From the NCBI RefSeq assembly GCF_026212465.1, contig NC_080058.1:19383328-19447327 (forward strand): DNA of 64,000 bases, read 5' to 3'. Under the pieces are notes generated by a model. That model worked only from the letters and a program-made list of their open reading frames with translations. It was not told the origin of the DNA and ran no database searches. Position numbers and translations under genes: made by a program. Of this stretch, positions 1 to 15,186 are shown in pieces (the stretch's first letter is position 1; every line of letters begins with the position of its first letter). Origin of the DNA: Amaranthus tricolor (taxonomy: Eukaryota; Streptophyta; Magnoliopsida; Caryophyllales; Amaranthaceae).

Positions 1-3000
1 AAGAAAGTTTGAGCTACTTTATGCACAAAAGTGCCAAAAACGATTAAAAACCCCGAAAATTCGCAACTTAACCACGTAATTTTTAGGCATATGACTATGA
101 TATTCAATTATAACCACTTAAACACAATAATATATACCAAATAGTGTTGTGTGCCAAGTTTCGTGCAAAAGAAACCATGTTTGAGCTACTTTATGCGCTA
201 AAGTACCAAAAATACTGAAAAAAACCCATAAAATCGAAACATAAAAGGTAATTTCTAGCATATGACTATGATTTTAAATTCTAACCACTTCAACACAATA
301 TTATATAGAAAATAGTTTTGTGTGTCATGTTTCATGCAAAACAAACAAAGTATGAGCTAATTTATGCGCAAAAGTGCTAAATATGCTAAAAAAACCCTTA
401 AAATCGAAACTTAACGCGTAATTTCTAGCACATGACTATGATATTCAATTCGAACCACTTCAACACAATAATATATACCAAATAGTGTTGTGTGCCAAGT
501 TTCGTGCAAAACTAACCAAGTTAGAACTACTTTTATGCGCAAAAGTGCCAAAAGCGATAAAAAACCCATAAAATCGCAACTTAACACGTAATTTCTATCA
601 TATGACTATGATTTTCAATTCTAACTACTTCAACACAATAATATTTACCAAATAGTGTTGTGTGCCAAGTTTCGTGCAAATCAAACCAAGTTTAAGCTAC
701 TTTATGCGCAATAGTGTAAAAAACGCTTAAAAACCTATAAACCGCAACTTAACACGTAATTTCTAGGCATATGACCATGATATTCATTTCTAACCACTTC
801 AACCCAATAATATATACCAAATAGTGTATGTGCCAAGTTTCGTGGGAAAACAAACCAAGTTTGAGCTACTTTATGCGCAAAAGTGCCAAATACGCTGAAA
901 AACCCATAAAATCGCAATTTAACGCATAATTTCTAGCATATGACTATGATTTTCAAGTCTAACCACTTCAACACAACAATATATACCAAATAGTATTGTG
1001 TGCCATGTTTCGTGCAAAACTAACCAAGTTTGAGATACTTTATGCGCAAATGTGCCAAAAAAACGATTAAGAACCCATAAAATCGCAACTTAACACGTAA
1101 TTTCTAGCATATGACTATGATTTTAAATTCTAAGCACTTGAACACAATAATATATACGAAATAGTGTTGTGTGCCATGTTTCGTGCAAAACAAACGAAGT
1201 TTGAGCTACTTTATGCACTAAATAGCCAAAAACGCTTAAAAGCTCTATAAATCGCAACTTAACACGTAATTTCTATCATATGACTAAGATTTTCATGTCT
1301 AACTACTTCAATACTATAATATATACCAAATAGTGTTGTGCGCAAAGTTTCGTGCAAATCATACCAAGTTTGAGCTACTTTATGCGCAAAAGCGCCAAAT
1401 ACGCTGAACAAACCCATAAAATCGCAATTTAACACATAATTTCTAGCATATGACTATGATTTTTAAAATCTAACCACTTCAACACAATAATATATACCAA
1501 ATAGTATTGTGTGCCATGTTTCGTGCAAAACAAACAAAGTATGAGCTACTTTATGCGCAAAAGTGTCAAAAACGCGTAAAAACCCTTAAAATCGCAACTT
1601 AACACGTATATTTTAGCATATGACTATGATTTTAAATTCTAACCACTTCAACACAGTAATATATACCAAATAGTGTTGTGTGCCATGTTTCGTGCAAAAC
1701 AAACAAAGTATGAGCTACTTTATGCGCAAAAGTGCCAAAACGCGGTAAAACCCCTTAAAATCGCAACTTAACACGTATATTTTAGCATATGACTATGATT
1801 TTAAATTCTAACCACTTCAGACAGTAATATATACCAAATAGTGTTGTGTGCCATGTTTCGTGCAAAACAAACAAAGTATAAGCTACTTTATGCGCAAAAG
1901 TGCGAAAAAACGCTGAAAAACCCTTAAAATCAAAACTTAACACGTAATTTCTAGCATATGACTATGATATTCAATTCTAACCTCTTAAACACAATAATAT
2001 ATACCAAATAGTGTTGTGTGCCATGTTTCGTGCAAAACTAAACAAGTTTGAGCTTTTTTATGCGCTAAAGTGCCAAAAACGATTAAAAAACCCATAAAAT
2101 CGCAACTGAACACGTAATTTCTAGAATTTGACTATGATTTTCAATTCTAACCACTTAAACACAATAATATATACCAAATAGTGTTATGTGCCAAGTTTCG
2201 TGCCAAAACTAACCAAGTTTGAGCTACTTTATGCACAAAAGTGGAGAAAACGATTAAAAACCCAAAAAATCGCAACCTAACACGTAATTTCTATCATATG
2301 ACTATGATGTTCAATTCTAATCACATCAACACAATAATATATACCACATAGTGTCGTGTGCCATGTTTCGTGCAAATCATACCAAGTTTGAGCTACTTTA
2401 TGCGCAAAAGTGCCAAAAACGCTTAAAAACCCTTAAAATCGCAACTTAACACGTAATTTCTAGCATATGATTATGATTTTCAATTCTAACCACTTCAACA
2501 AATTAATATATACCAAATAGTGTTGAGTGCCATGTTTCGTGCAAAACAAACAAAGTATGAGAAACTTTATGCGCAAAAGAGCAAAAAACTATTAAAAATG
2601 CATTAAATAGCAACTTAACACGTAATCTCTAGCATATGACTATGATATTCAATTCTAACCACTTAAACACAATAATATATACCAAATAGTGTTGTGTGCC
2701 ATGTTTCATGCAAAACAAACCAAGTTTGAGCAACTTTATGCGCAAAAGTGCCAGAAACGCTTAAAAACCCTTAAAATCGTAACTTAACACGTATTTTATA
2801 GCATATGACTATGATTTTCAATTCTAATCACTTCAACACAATAATATATACCAAATAGTGTTGTGTGGCAAATTTCGTAAAAAAAAAAAAAACCAAGTTT
2901 GAGCTACTTTATACGCTAAATTGCCAAAAACGCTGAAAAACTCATAAAATCGCAATTTAACACGTAATTTCTAGCATATGACTATGATTTTAAATTCTAA

Positions 3001-6000
3001 CCACTTCAACACAATAATATAAACCAAATACTGTTGTGTGCCATGTTTCGTGCAAAACAAACAAAGTATGGGCTATTTTATGCGCAAAAGTGCCAAAAAC
3101 GCTAAAAAATCCTTAAAATCGAAACTTAATACGTAATTTCTAGCACATGAATATGATATTCAATTCTAACCACTTCAACAAAATAATATATGCCAAATAG
3201 TGTTGTGACCAATTTTCGTGCAAAACTAACCAAGTTTGAGCTACTTATATGCCAATAGTGCCAAAAACGATTAACAAACCCAAAAAAAACGCAACTTAAC
3301 ACGTAATTTGTAGCATATGACTATGATATTCAATTCTAACCACTTCAACTAAATAATATATGCCAATTAGTGTTGTGTCCCATTTTCGTGCAAAAGTAAC
3401 CAAGTTTGAGCTACTTTATGCGCAAAAGTGCCAAAAACGATTAAAAAACCCAAAAAATCGCAACTTAACACGTAATTTCTAGCATATGATCATGATATTC
3501 AATTCTAACCACTTCAACACAATAATATATACCAAATAGTGTTGTGTGCCAAGTGTTGTGGAAAACAAACCAAGTTTGAGCTACTTTATGCGCAAAATTG
3601 CCAAATACGCTAAAAAACCCATAAAATCGAAATTTAAAACATAATTTCTAGCATATGACTATGATTTTCAAGTCTAACCACTTAAACACAACAATATATA
3701 CCAAATAGTATTCTGTGCCATGTTTCGCGCAAAACTAACCAAGTTTGAGCTACTTTATGCGCAAATGTGCAAAAAACGATTAAGAACTCATAAAATCGCA
3801 ACTTAACACGTAATTTCTAGGATATGACTATGATTTTCAATTCTAACTACTTCAACAAAATCATATATACCAAATAGTGTTGTGTGCCAAGTTTCGTGCA
3901 AATCATACCAAGTTTGAGCTACTTTATGCGCAAAAGTGCCAAATACACTGAAAAACCCATAAAATCGCAATTTAACACATAGTTTCTAGCATATGACTAT
4001 GATACTAAATTCTAACCACTTCAACACAATAATATATACCAAAAAGTATTGTGTGCCATGTTTCGTGCAAAACAAAGTTTGAGTTACTTATGCGCAAAAG
4101 TGCCAAAAACCGCGTAAAACCCCTTAAAATCGCAACTTAACACGTATATTTTAGCATATGACTATGATTTTAAATTCTAACCACTTCAGGACAGTACTAT
4201 ATACCAAATAGTGTTGTGTGCCATGATTCGTGCAAAACAAAGTATAAGCTACTTTATGCGCAAAAGTGCGAAAAACGCTGAAAAACCCTTAAAATCAAAA
4301 CATAACACGTAATTTCTAGCATATAAATATAGGATTTTCAATTCTAACTACTTCAATAGAATAATATATACCAAATAGTGTTATGTGCCAAGTTTCGTGC
4401 AAAACTAACCAAGTTTGAGCTACTTTTGCACAAAAGTGGAGAAAACGATTAAAAACCCATAAAATCGCAACTGAACACGTAATTTCTAGAATATGACTAT
4501 GATTTTCAATTCTAACCACTTAAACACAATAATATATACCAAATAGTGTTATGTGCCAAGTTTCGTGCAAAACTAACCAAGTTTGGAGCTACTTTATGCA
4601 CAAAAGTGGAGAAAACGATTAAAAACCCAAAAAATCGCAACCTAACACGTAATTTCTATCATATGACTATGATGTTCAATTCTAATCACATCAACACAAT
4701 AATATATACCACATAGTGTCGTGTGCCAAGTTTCGTGCAAATCATACAAAGTTTGAGTTACTTTATGCGCAAAAGTGCCAAAAACGCTTAAAAACCCTTA
4801 AAATCGTAACTTAACACGTAATTTTTAGCATATGACTATGATTTTCAATTACAACCACTTCAACACAATAATATATACCAAATAGTGTTGTGTGCCAAGT
4901 TTCGTGGAAAACAATCCAAGTTTGAGCTACTTTATGCGCAAAAGTGCCAATATGCTTAAAAACCATAAAATCGCAACGTAACACGTAGTTTCTAGCATAT
5001 GACTATGATATTCAATTCTAACCACTTAAACACAATAATATATACCAAATAGTGTTGTGTACCAAGTTTCGTGCAAAGCAATCCAAGTTAGAGCTACTCT
5101 ATGCGCTAACGTGCCAAAAACGCTTAAAAAACATTAAAATCGCAACTTAACAAGTAATTTCTAGCATATGACTATGATTTTCATTTCTAACTACTTCAAA
5201 CACAATAATATATACCAAATAGTGTTATGTGCCAAGTTTCGTGCAAAACTAACCAAGTTTGAGCTACTTTATGCACAAAAGTGGAGAAAACGATTAAAAA
5301 CCCAAAAAAATCGCAACCTAACACCGTAATTTCTATCATATGACTATGATGTTCAATTCTAATCACATCAACACAATAATATATACCACATAGTGTTGTG
5401 TGCCAAGTTTCGTGGCAAATCATACCAAGTTTGAGGTTACCTTATGCGCAAAAGTGCCAAAAACGCTTAAAAACCCTTAAAATCGTAACTTAACACGTAA
5501 TTTTTAGCATATGACTATGATTTTTAATTACAACCACTTCAACACAATAATATATACCAAATAATGTTGTGTGCCAAGTTTCGTGGAAAACATTCCAAGT
5601 TTGAGCTACTTTATGCGCAAAAGTGCCAAATATGCTTAAAAACCCATAAAATCGCAACGTAACACGTAGTTTCTAGCATATGACTATGATATTCAATTCT
5701 AACCACTTAAACACAATAATATATACCAAATAGTGTTGTGTACCAAGTTTCGTGCAAAGCAATCCAAGTTAGAGCTACTTTATGCGCTAACGTGCCCAAA
5801 AACGCTTAAAAAACATTAAAATCGCAACTTAACAAGTAATTTCTAGCATATGACTATGATTTTCATTTCTAACTACTTCAAACACAATAATATATATCAA
5901 ATAGTGTTGCGTGTCAAGTTTCGTGCAAATCAAACCAAGTTTGAGCTACTTTACGTGCAAAAGTTCCAAAAACGCTAAAAACCCTTAAAATTGAAACTTA

Positions 6001-6100
6001 AGACGTAATGTCTAGGATATTACTATGATTTTCAATTTTAACTACTTCAATACAATAATATATACCAAATAGTGTTGTGTACCAAGTTTCGTGCAAAACT
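1..6100 (+). repeat. Long satellite unit, copy A (about 36 monomers)
   Basis: The monomer order of 1-6100 recurs from 6101 with few changes. Shared rare markers anchor the alignment: the opening AAGAAAGTTTGAGC (1 and 6101), a long A-run in one monomer (about 2879 and 8970), the short monomer lacking CAAACAA before AAGTTTGAG (about 4072 and 10160), and the GTGGAGAAAACG variants. Copy A contains an internal duplication of about four monomers (roughly 4540-5220 repeated at 5220-5900) that copy B lacks, which explains the length difference of about 693 bp. Confidence 0.85.
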
Positions 6101-9100
6101 AAGAAAGTTTGAGCTACTTTATGCACAAAAGTGCCAACAACGATTAAAAACCCGAAAATTCGCAACTTAACACGTAATTTTTAGCATATGACTATGATAT
6201 TCAATTATAACCACTTAAACACAATAATATATACCAAATAGTGTTGTGTGCCAAGTTTCGTGCAAAAGAAACCATGTTTGAGCTACTTTATGCGCTAAAG
6301 TACCAAAAATACTGAAAAAAACCCATAAAATCGAAACATAAAAGGTAATTTCTAGCATATGACTATGATTTTAAATTCTAACCACTTCAACACAATATTA
6401 TATAGAAAATAGTTTTGTGTGTCATGTTTCATGCAAAACAAACAAAGTATGAGCTAATTTATGCGCAAAAGTGCTAAAAATGTTAAAAAAAACCCTTAAA
6501 ATCGAAACTTAACGCGTAATTTCTAGCACATGACTATGATATTCAATTCAAACCACTTCAACACAATAATATATACCAAATAGTGTTGTGTGCCAAGTTT
6601 CGTGCAAAACTAACCAAGTTAGAACTACTTTATGCGCAAAAGTGCCAAAAGCGATAAAAAACCCATAAAATCGCAACTTAACACGTAATTTCTATCATAT
6701 GACTATGATTTTCAATTCTAACTACTTCAACACAATAATATTTACCAAATAGTGTTGTGTGCCAAGTTTCGTGCAAATCAAACCAAGTTTAAGCTACTTT
6801 ATGCGCAATAGTGTAAAAAACGCTTAAAAACCTATAAACCGCAACTTAACACGTAATTTCTAGCATATGACCATGATATTCATTTCTAACCACTTCAACC
6901 CAATAATATATACCAAATAGTGTTATGTGCCAAGTTTCGTGGAAAACAAACCAAGTTTGAGCTACTTTATGCGCAAAAGTGCCAAATACGCTGAAAAACC
7001 CATAAAATCGCAATTTAAAGCATAATTTCTAGCATATGACTATGATTTTCAAGTCTAACCACTTCAACACAACAATATATACCAAATAGTATTGTGTGCC
7101 ATGTTTCGTGCAAAACTAACCAAGTTTGAGATACGTTATGCGCAAATGTGCAAAAAACGATTAAGAACCCATAAAATCGCAACTTAACACGTAATTTCTA
7201 GCATATGACTATGATTTTAAATTCTAAGCACTTGAACACAATAATATATACGAAATAGTGTTGTGTGCCATGTTTCGTGCAAAACAAACGAAGTTTGAGC
7301 TACTTTATGCACTAAATAGCCAAAAACGCTTAAAAGCTCTATAAATCGCAACTTAACACGTAATTTCTATCATATGACTAACATTTTCATGTCTACCTAC
7401 TTCAACACTATAATATATACCAAATAGTGTTGTGCGCAAAGTTTCGTGCAAATCATACCAAGTTTGGGCTACTTTATGCGCAAAAGCGCCAAATACGCTG
7501 AAAAACCCATAAAATCGCAATTTAACACATAATTTCTAGCATATGACTATGATTTTTAAAATCTAACCACTTCAACACAATAATATATACCAAATAGTAT
7601 TGTGTGCCATGTTTCGTGCAAAACAAACAAAGTATGAGCTACTTTATGCGCAAAAGTGTCAAAAACGCGTAAAAACCCTTAAAATCGCAACTTAACACGT
7701 ATATTTTAGCATATGACTATGATTTTAAATTCTAACCACTTCAACACAGTAATATATACCAAATAGTGTTGTTGCCATGTTTCGTGCAAAACAAACAAAG
7801 TATGAGCTACTTTATGCGCAAAAGTGCCAAAAACGCGTAAAACCCCTTAAAATCGCAACTTAACACGTATATTTTAGCATATGACTATGATTTTAATATC
7901 TAACCACTTCAGACACAAATATATATACCAAATAGTGTTGTGTGCCATGTTTCGTGCAAAACAAACAAAGTATAAGCTACTTTATGCGCAAAAGTGCGAA
8001 AAACGCTGAAAAACCCTTAAAATCAAAACTTAACACGTAATTTCTAGCATATGACTATGATATTCAATTCTAACCTCTTAAACACAATAATATATACCAA
8101 ATAGTGTTGTGTGCCATGTTTCGTGCAAAACTAAACAAGTTTGAGCTTTTTTATGCGCTAAAGTGCCAAAAACGATTAAAAACCCATAAAATCGCAACTG
8201 AACACGTAATTTCTAGAATATGACTATGATTTTCAATTCTAACCACTTAAACACAATAATATATACCAAATAGTGTTATGTGCCAAGTTTCGTGCAAAAC
8301 TAACCAAGTTTGAGCTACTTTATGCACAAAAGTGGAGAAAACGATTAAAAACCCAAAAAATCGCAACCTAACACGTAATTTCTATCATATGACTATGATG
8401 TTCAATTCTAATCACATCAACACAATAATATATACCACATAGTGTCGTGTGCCATGTTTCGTGCAAATCATACCAAGTTTGAGCTACTTTATGCGCAAAA
8501 GTGCCAAAAACGCTTAAAAACCCTTAAAATCGCAACTTAACACGTAATTTCTAGCATATGATTATGATTTTCAATTCTAACCACTTCAACAAATTAATAT
8601 ATACCAAATAGTGTTGAGTGCCATGTTTCGTGCAAAACAAACAAAGTATGAGAAACTTTATGCGCAAAAGATCAAAAAACTATTAAAAATGCATTAAATA
8701 GCAACTTAACACGTAATCTCTAGCATATGACTATGATATTCAATTCTAACCACTTAAACACAATAATATATACCAAATAGTGTTGTGTGCCATGTTTCAT
8801 GCAAAACAAACCAAGTTTGAGCAACTTTATGCGCAAAAGTGCCAGAAACGCTTAAAAACCCTTAAAATCGTAACTTAACACGTATTTTATAGCATATGAC
8901 TATGATTTTCAATTCTAATCACTTCAACACAATAATATATACCAAATAGTGTTGTGTGGCAAATTTCGTAAAAAAAAAAAAAACCAAGTTTGAGCTACTT
9001 TATACGCTAAATTGCCAAAAACGCTGAAAAACTCATAAAATCGCAACTTAACACGTAATTTCTAGCATATGACTATGATTTTAAATTCTAACCACTTCAA

Positions 9101-11507
9101 CACAATAATATAAACCAAATAGTGTTGTGTGCCATGTTTCGTGCAAAACAAACAAAGTATGGGCTATTTTATGCGCAAAAGTGCCAAAAACGCTAAAAAA
9201 TCCTTAAAATCGAAACTTAATACGTAATTTCTAGCACATGAATATGATATTCAATTCTAACCACTTCAACAAAATAATATATGCCAAATAGTGTTGTGAC
9301 CCAATTTTCGTGCAAAACTAACCAAGTTTGAGCTACTTTATGCGCAATAGTGCCAAAAACGATTAAAAACCCAAAAAAACGCAACTTAACACGTAATTTG
9401 TAGCATATGACTATGATATTCAATTCTAACCACTTCAACTAAATAATATATGCCAATTAGTGTTGTGTCCCATTTTCGTGCAAAAGTAACCAAGTTTGAG
9501 CTACTTTATGCGCAAAAGTGCCAAAAACGATTAAAAACCCAAAAAATCGCAACTTAACACGTAATTTCTAGCATATGATCATGATATTCAATTCTAACCA
9601 CTTCAACACAATAATATATACCAAATAGTGTTGTGTGCCAAGTGTTGTGGAAAACAAACCAAGTTTGAGCTACTTTATGCGCAAAATTGCCAAATACGCT
9701 AAAAAACCCATAAAATCGAAATTTAAAACATAATTTCTAGCATATGACTATGATTTTCAAGTCTAACCACTTAAACACAACAATATATACCAAATAGTAT
9801 TGTGTGCCATGTTTCGCGCAAAACTAACCAAGTTTGAGCTACTTTATGCGCAAATGTGCAAAAAACGATTAAGAACTCATAAAATCGCAACTTAACACGT
9901 AATTTCTAGCATATGACTATGATTTTCAATTCTAACTACTTCAACAAAATCATATATACCAAATAGTGTTGTGTGCCAAGTTTCGTGCAAATCATACCAA
10001 GTTTGAGCTACTTTATGCGCAAAAGTGCCAAATACACTGAAAAACCCATAAAATCGCAATTTAACACATAATTTCTAGCATATGACTATGATACTAAATT
10101 CTAACCACTTCAACACAATAATATATACCAAAAAGTATTGTGTGCCATGTTTCGTGCAAAACAAAGTTTGAGTTACTTTATGCGCAAAAGTGCCAAAAAC
10201 GCGTAAAACCCCTTAAAATCGCAACTTAACACGTATATTTTAGCATATGACTATGATTTTAAATTCTAACCACTTCAGGACAGTACTATATACCAAATAG
10301 TGTTGTGTGCCATGATTCGTGCAAAACAAAGTATAAGCTACTTTATGCGCAAAAGTGCGAAAAACGCTGAAAAACCCTTAAAATCAAAACATAACACGTA
10401 ATTTCTAGCATATAAATATGATTTTCAATTCTAACTACTTCAATAGAATAATATATACCAAATAGTGTTATGTGCCAAGTTTCGTGCAAAACTAACCAAG
10501 TTTGAGCTACTTTATGCACAAAAGTGGAGAAAACGATTAAAAACCCATAAAATCGCAACTGAACACGTAATTTCTAGAATATGACTATGATTTTCAATTC
10601 TAACCACTTAAACACAATAATATATACCAAATAGTGTTATGTGCCAAGTTTCGTGCAAAACTAACCAAGTTTGAGCTACTTTATGCACAAAAGTGGAGAA
10701 AACGATTAAAAACCCAAAAAATCGCAACCTAACACGTAATTTCTATCATATGACTATGATGTTCAATTCTAATCACATCAACACAATAATATATACCACA
10801 TAGTGTCGTGTGCCAAGTTTCGTGCAAATCATACAAAGTTTGAGTTACTTTATGCGCAAAAGTGCCAAAAACGCTTAAAAACCCTTAAAATCGTAACTTA
10901 ACACGTAATTTTTAGCATATGACTATGATTTTCAATTACAACCACTTCAACACAATAATATATACCAAATAGTGTTGTGTGCCAAGTTTCGTGGAAAACA
11001 ATCCAAGTTTAAGCTACTTTATGCGCAAAAGTGCCAAATATGCTTAAAAACCCATAAAATCGCAACGTAACACGTAGTTTCTAGCATATGACTATGATAT
11101 TCAATTCTAACCACTTAAACACAATAATATATACCAAATAGTGTTGTGTACCAAGTTTCGTGCAAAGCAATCCAAGTTAGAGCTACTCTATGCGCTAACG
11201 TGCCAAAAACGCTTAAAAAACATTAAAATCGCAACTTAACAAGTAATTTCTAGCATATGACTATGATTTTCATTTCTAACTACTTCAAACACAATAATAT
11301 ATACCAAATAGTGTTTCGTGTCAAGTTTCGTGCAAATCAAACCAAGTTTGAGCTACTTTACGTGCAAAAGTTCCAAAAACGCTAAAAACCCTTAACTTTG
11401 AAACTTAACACGTAATGTCTAGGATATTACTATGATTTTCAATTTTAACTACTATAATACAATAATATAAACCAAATAGTGTTGTGTACCAAGTTTCGTG
11501 CAAAACT
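6101..11507 (+). repeat. Long satellite unit, copy B (about 32 monomers)
   Basis: Second copy of the multi-monomer unit that begins at 1. It matches copy A monomer by monomer, with offset 6100 at its start, 6091 near the A-run, and 5407 after the point where copy A has its extra four monomers. Its end is set by the next occurrence of the unit-opening variant (CAAAGTTTGAGC followed by GCACAAAAGTGCC and CCGAAAATTCGC) near 11508. Confidence 0.82.
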
Positions 11508-14500
11508 AACAAAGTTTGAGCTACTTTATGCACAAAAGTGCCAAAAACGATTAAAAACCCGAAAATTCGCAACTTAACACGTAATTTCTAGCATATGACT
11601 ATGATATTCAATTATAACCACTTAAACACAATAATATATACCAAATAGTGTTGTGTGCCAAGTTTCGTGCAAAAGAAACCATGTTTGAGCTACTTTATGC
11701 GCTAAAGTACCAAAAATACTGAAAAAACCCATAAAATCGAAACATAAAAGGTAATTTCTAGCATATGACTATGATTTTAAATTCTAACCACTTCAACACA
11801 ATAATATATAGAAAATAGTTTTGTGTGTCATGTTTCATGCAAAACAAACAAAGTATGAGCTACTTTATGCGCAAAAGTGCCAAAAACGATAAAAAACCCA
11901 TAAAATCGCAACTTAACACGTAATTTCTATCATATGACTATTATTTTCAATTCTAACTACTTCAACACAATAATATTTACCAAATAGTGTTGTGTGCCAA
12001 GTTTCGTGCAAATCAAACCAAGTTTAAGCTACTTTATGCGCAATAGTGTAAAAAACGCTTAAAAACCTATAAACCGCAACTTAACACGTAATTTCTAGCA
12101 TATGACCATGATATTCATTTCTAACCACTTCAACCCAATAATATATACCAAATAGTGTTATGTGCCAAGTTTCGTGCAAAACAAACCAAGTTTGAGCTAC
12201 TTTATGCGCAAAAGTGCCAAATACGCTGAAAAACCCATAAAATCGCAATTTAACACATAATTTCTAGCATATGACTATGATTTTCAAGTCTAACCACTTC
12301 AACACAACAATATATACCAAATAGTATTGTGTGCCATGTTTCGTGCAAAACAAACCAAGTTTGAGCTACTTTATGCGCAAATGTGCAAAAAACGATTAAG
12401 AACCCAAAATATCGCAACTTAACACGTAATTTCTAGTATATGACTATGATTTAAATTCTAAGCACTTCAACACAATAATATATACGAAATAGTGTTGTGT
12501 GCCAAGTTTCGTGCAAAACAAACGAAGTTTGAGCTACTTTATGCACTAAATAGCCAAAAACGCTTAAAAGCTCTATAAATCGCAACTTAACACGTAATTT
12601 CTATCATATGACTAAGATTTTCATGTCTAACTACTTCAACACTATAATATATACCAAATAGTGTTGTGTGCCAAGTTTCGTGCAAATCATACCAAGTTTG
12701 AGCTACTTTATGCGCAAAAGTGCCAAATACGTTGAAAAACCCAAAAAATCGCAATTTAACACATAATTTCTAGCATATGACTATGATTTTTAAAATCTAA
12801 CCACTTCAACACAATAATATATACCAAATAGTATTGTGTGCCATGTTTCGTGCAAAACAAACAAAGTATGAGCTACTTTATGCGCAAAAGTGTCAAAAAC
12901 GCGTAAAAACCCTTAAAATCGCAATTTAACACGTATATTTTAGCATATGACTATGATTTTAAATTCTAACCACTTCAACACAGTAATATATACCAAATCG
13001 TGTTGTGTGCCATGTTTCGTGCAAAACAAACAAAGTATAAGCTACTTTATGCGCAAAAGTGCGAAAAACGCTGAAAAACCCTTAAAATCAAATCTTAACA
13101 CGTAATTCCTAGCATATGGCTATGATTTTCAATTCTAACTACTTCAATAGAATAATGTATACCAAATAGTGTTACGTGACAAGTTTCGTGCAAAACTAAC
13201 CAAGTTTGAGCTACTTTATGCACAAAAGTGCAGAAAACGATTAAAAACGTAAAAAATCGCAACTAAACATGCAATTTCTAAGATATTACTATGATTTTCA
13301 ATTTTAACTACTTCAATACAATAATATATACCAAATAGTGTTGTGTGCCAAGTTTCGTGCAAAACTAACAAAGTTTGAGCTACTTTATGCACAAAAGTGC
13401 CAAAAACGATTAAAAACCCAAAAAATCGCAACTTAACACGTAATTTCTAGCATATGACTATGATATTCAATTCAAACCACTTCAACACAATAATATATAC
13501 CAAATAGTGTTGTGTGCCAAGTTTCATGCACAACAAACCAAGTTTGATCTACTTTATGCGCTAAATAGCCAAAAACGCTAAAAAACTCTTAAAATCGTAA
13601 CTTAACACGTAATTTCTATCATATGACTATGATTTTCAATTATAACTACTTCAACACAATAATATATACCAAATAGTGTTGTGTGCCAAGTTTCGTGCAA
13701 ATCATACCAAATTTGAGCTACTTTATGCGCAAAAGTGCAAAAAACGATTAAAAACCCATAAAATCGCAACTTAACACGTAATTTCTAGCATACGACTATG
13801 ATTTTAAATTCTAACCATTTCAACACAATAATATATACGAAATAGTGTTGTGTGCCAAGTTTCGTGAAACACAAACCAAGTTTGAGCTACTTTATGCGCT
13901 AAATAGCCAAAAACGCTTAAAAACTCTTAAAATCGAAACTTAACACGTAATTTCAATCATATGACTATGATTTTCAATTCTAACTACTTCAACACAATAA
14001 TATATACCAAATAGTGTTGTGTGCCAAGTTTCGTGCAAATCATACCAAGTTTGAGCTACTTGATGCGCAAAAGTGCCAAATACGTTGAAAAACCCATAAA
14101 ATCGCAATTTAACACATAATTTCTAGCATATGACTATGATTTTCAATTCTAACCACTTCAACTATATACCAAATAGTATCGTGTGCCATGTTTGGTGCAA
14201 AACAAACAAAGTTTGATGTACTTTATGCGCAAAAGTGTCAAAAACGCGTAAAAACCCTTAAAATCGCAACTTAACACGTATATTTTAGCATATGACTATG
14301 ATTTTAAATTCTAACCACTTCAACACAGTAATATATACCAAATAGTGTTGTGTGCCATGTTTCGTGCAAAACAAACAAATTATAAGCTACTTTATGCGTA
14401 AAAGTGCCAAAAACGCTGAAAAACTCTTAAAATCGAAACTTAACACGTAATTCCTAGCATATACTACTACTTTCAATTCTAACTACTTCAATAGAATAAT

Positions 14501-15186
14501 ATATACCAAATAGTGTTATGTGCCAAGTTTCTTGCAAAACTAACCAAGTTTGAGCTACTTTATGCACAAAAGTGCAGAAAACAATTAAAAACCCAAAAAT
14601 TCGCAACTTAACACGTAATTACTATCATATGACTATTATGTTCAATTCTAATGACATCAACACAATAATATATACCACATAGTGTTGTGTGCCAAGTTTC
14701 GTGCAAATCATACCAAGTTTCAGCTACTTTATGCGCAAAAACGCGTAAAAACCCTTAAAATCACAATTTAACACGTAATTTCTAGCATATGACTATGATT
14801 TTCAATTACAACCACTTCAACACAATAATATATAACAAATAGTGTTGTGTGCCATGTTTCGTGGAAAACAAACCAAGTTTGAGCTACTTTATGCACAAAA
14901 GTGCCAAATATGCTTGAAAGCCCATAAAATCGCAACTTAACACGTAGTTTCTAGCATATGACTATGATATTCAATTCTAACCACTTAAACACAATAATAT
15001 ATACCAAATAGTGTTGTGTACCCAGTTTCCTGCAATGCAATCCAAGTTTGAGCTACTTTATGCGCTAACGTGCCCAAAACACTTAAAAACCATTAAAATC
15101 GCAACCTAACAAGTAATTTCTAGCATATGACTATGATTTTCAATTCTAACTACTTCAAATACAATAATATATACCAAATAGTGTTG
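11508..15186 (+). repeat. Long satellite unit, copy C (partial, diverged)
   Basis: Third occurrence of the same monomer order. It follows copies A and B for its first two monomers, then skips one monomer near 11860-11890: the sequence jumps from a TATGAGCTACTTTATGCGC type directly to a GATAAAAAACCC type. Later it gathers further substitutions and rearranged monomers. It is cut by the retrotransposon at 15186, so its full length is unknown. The later part (13.2-15.2 kb) resembles monomer orders seen right of the retrotransposon. Confidence 0.7.
15182..15186. repeat. Target-site duplication TGTTG, left copy
   Basis: Five bases, TGTTG, directly precede the left LTR and are repeated directly after the right LTR (26423-26427). 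Five-bp duplications are typical of Ty1/copia integration. Joining the flanks and keeping one copy rebuilds the usual satellite context ACCAAATAGTGTTGCGTGTC. Confidence 0.95.

Larger units (their letters stand above)
1..15186 (+). repeat. 169-bp satellite tandem array, left block
   Basis: Head-to-tail AT-rich satellite, about 90 monomers. Landmarks recur in fixed order in nearly every monomer: TTTGAGCTACTTTATGCGC, then AAAAGTGCCAAAAACG, AATCGCAACTTAACACG, TTTCTAGCATATGACTATG, ACAATAATATATACCAAATA and GTGTTGTGTGCCAAGTTTCG. Counting one typical copy gives 169 bp, a nucleosome-sized length common for plant centromeric satellites. All monomers are in the same orientation. Local variants (GCTAAATAGCC in place of GCAAAAGTGCC; GCACAAAAGTGGAGAAAACG; TATATTTTAGC) recur in a fixed order, so the array is built from larger units, listed separately. 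The block runs off the left edge and ends at the retrotransposon target site. Short open frames on the minus strand are by-products of the repeat. I do not recognise the family name. Confidence 0.96.

Noticed and set aside
735..14000. Many minus-strand open frames of 60-90 codons with a shared KVAQTWLVLHETWHT-like peptide in the satellite
   Set aside because: They are translations of the repeat itself. The monomer of 169 bp is not a multiple of three, so frames change between monomers and ORFs end by chance; no domain or codon signal is seen.
1..15186. CENP-B-box-like resemblance in the monomer (TTTCGTGCAAAACAAACC)
   Set aside because: It matches only the TTCG and spacing part of the box and lacks the CGGG half; such short matches are expected by chance in AT-rich satellites.
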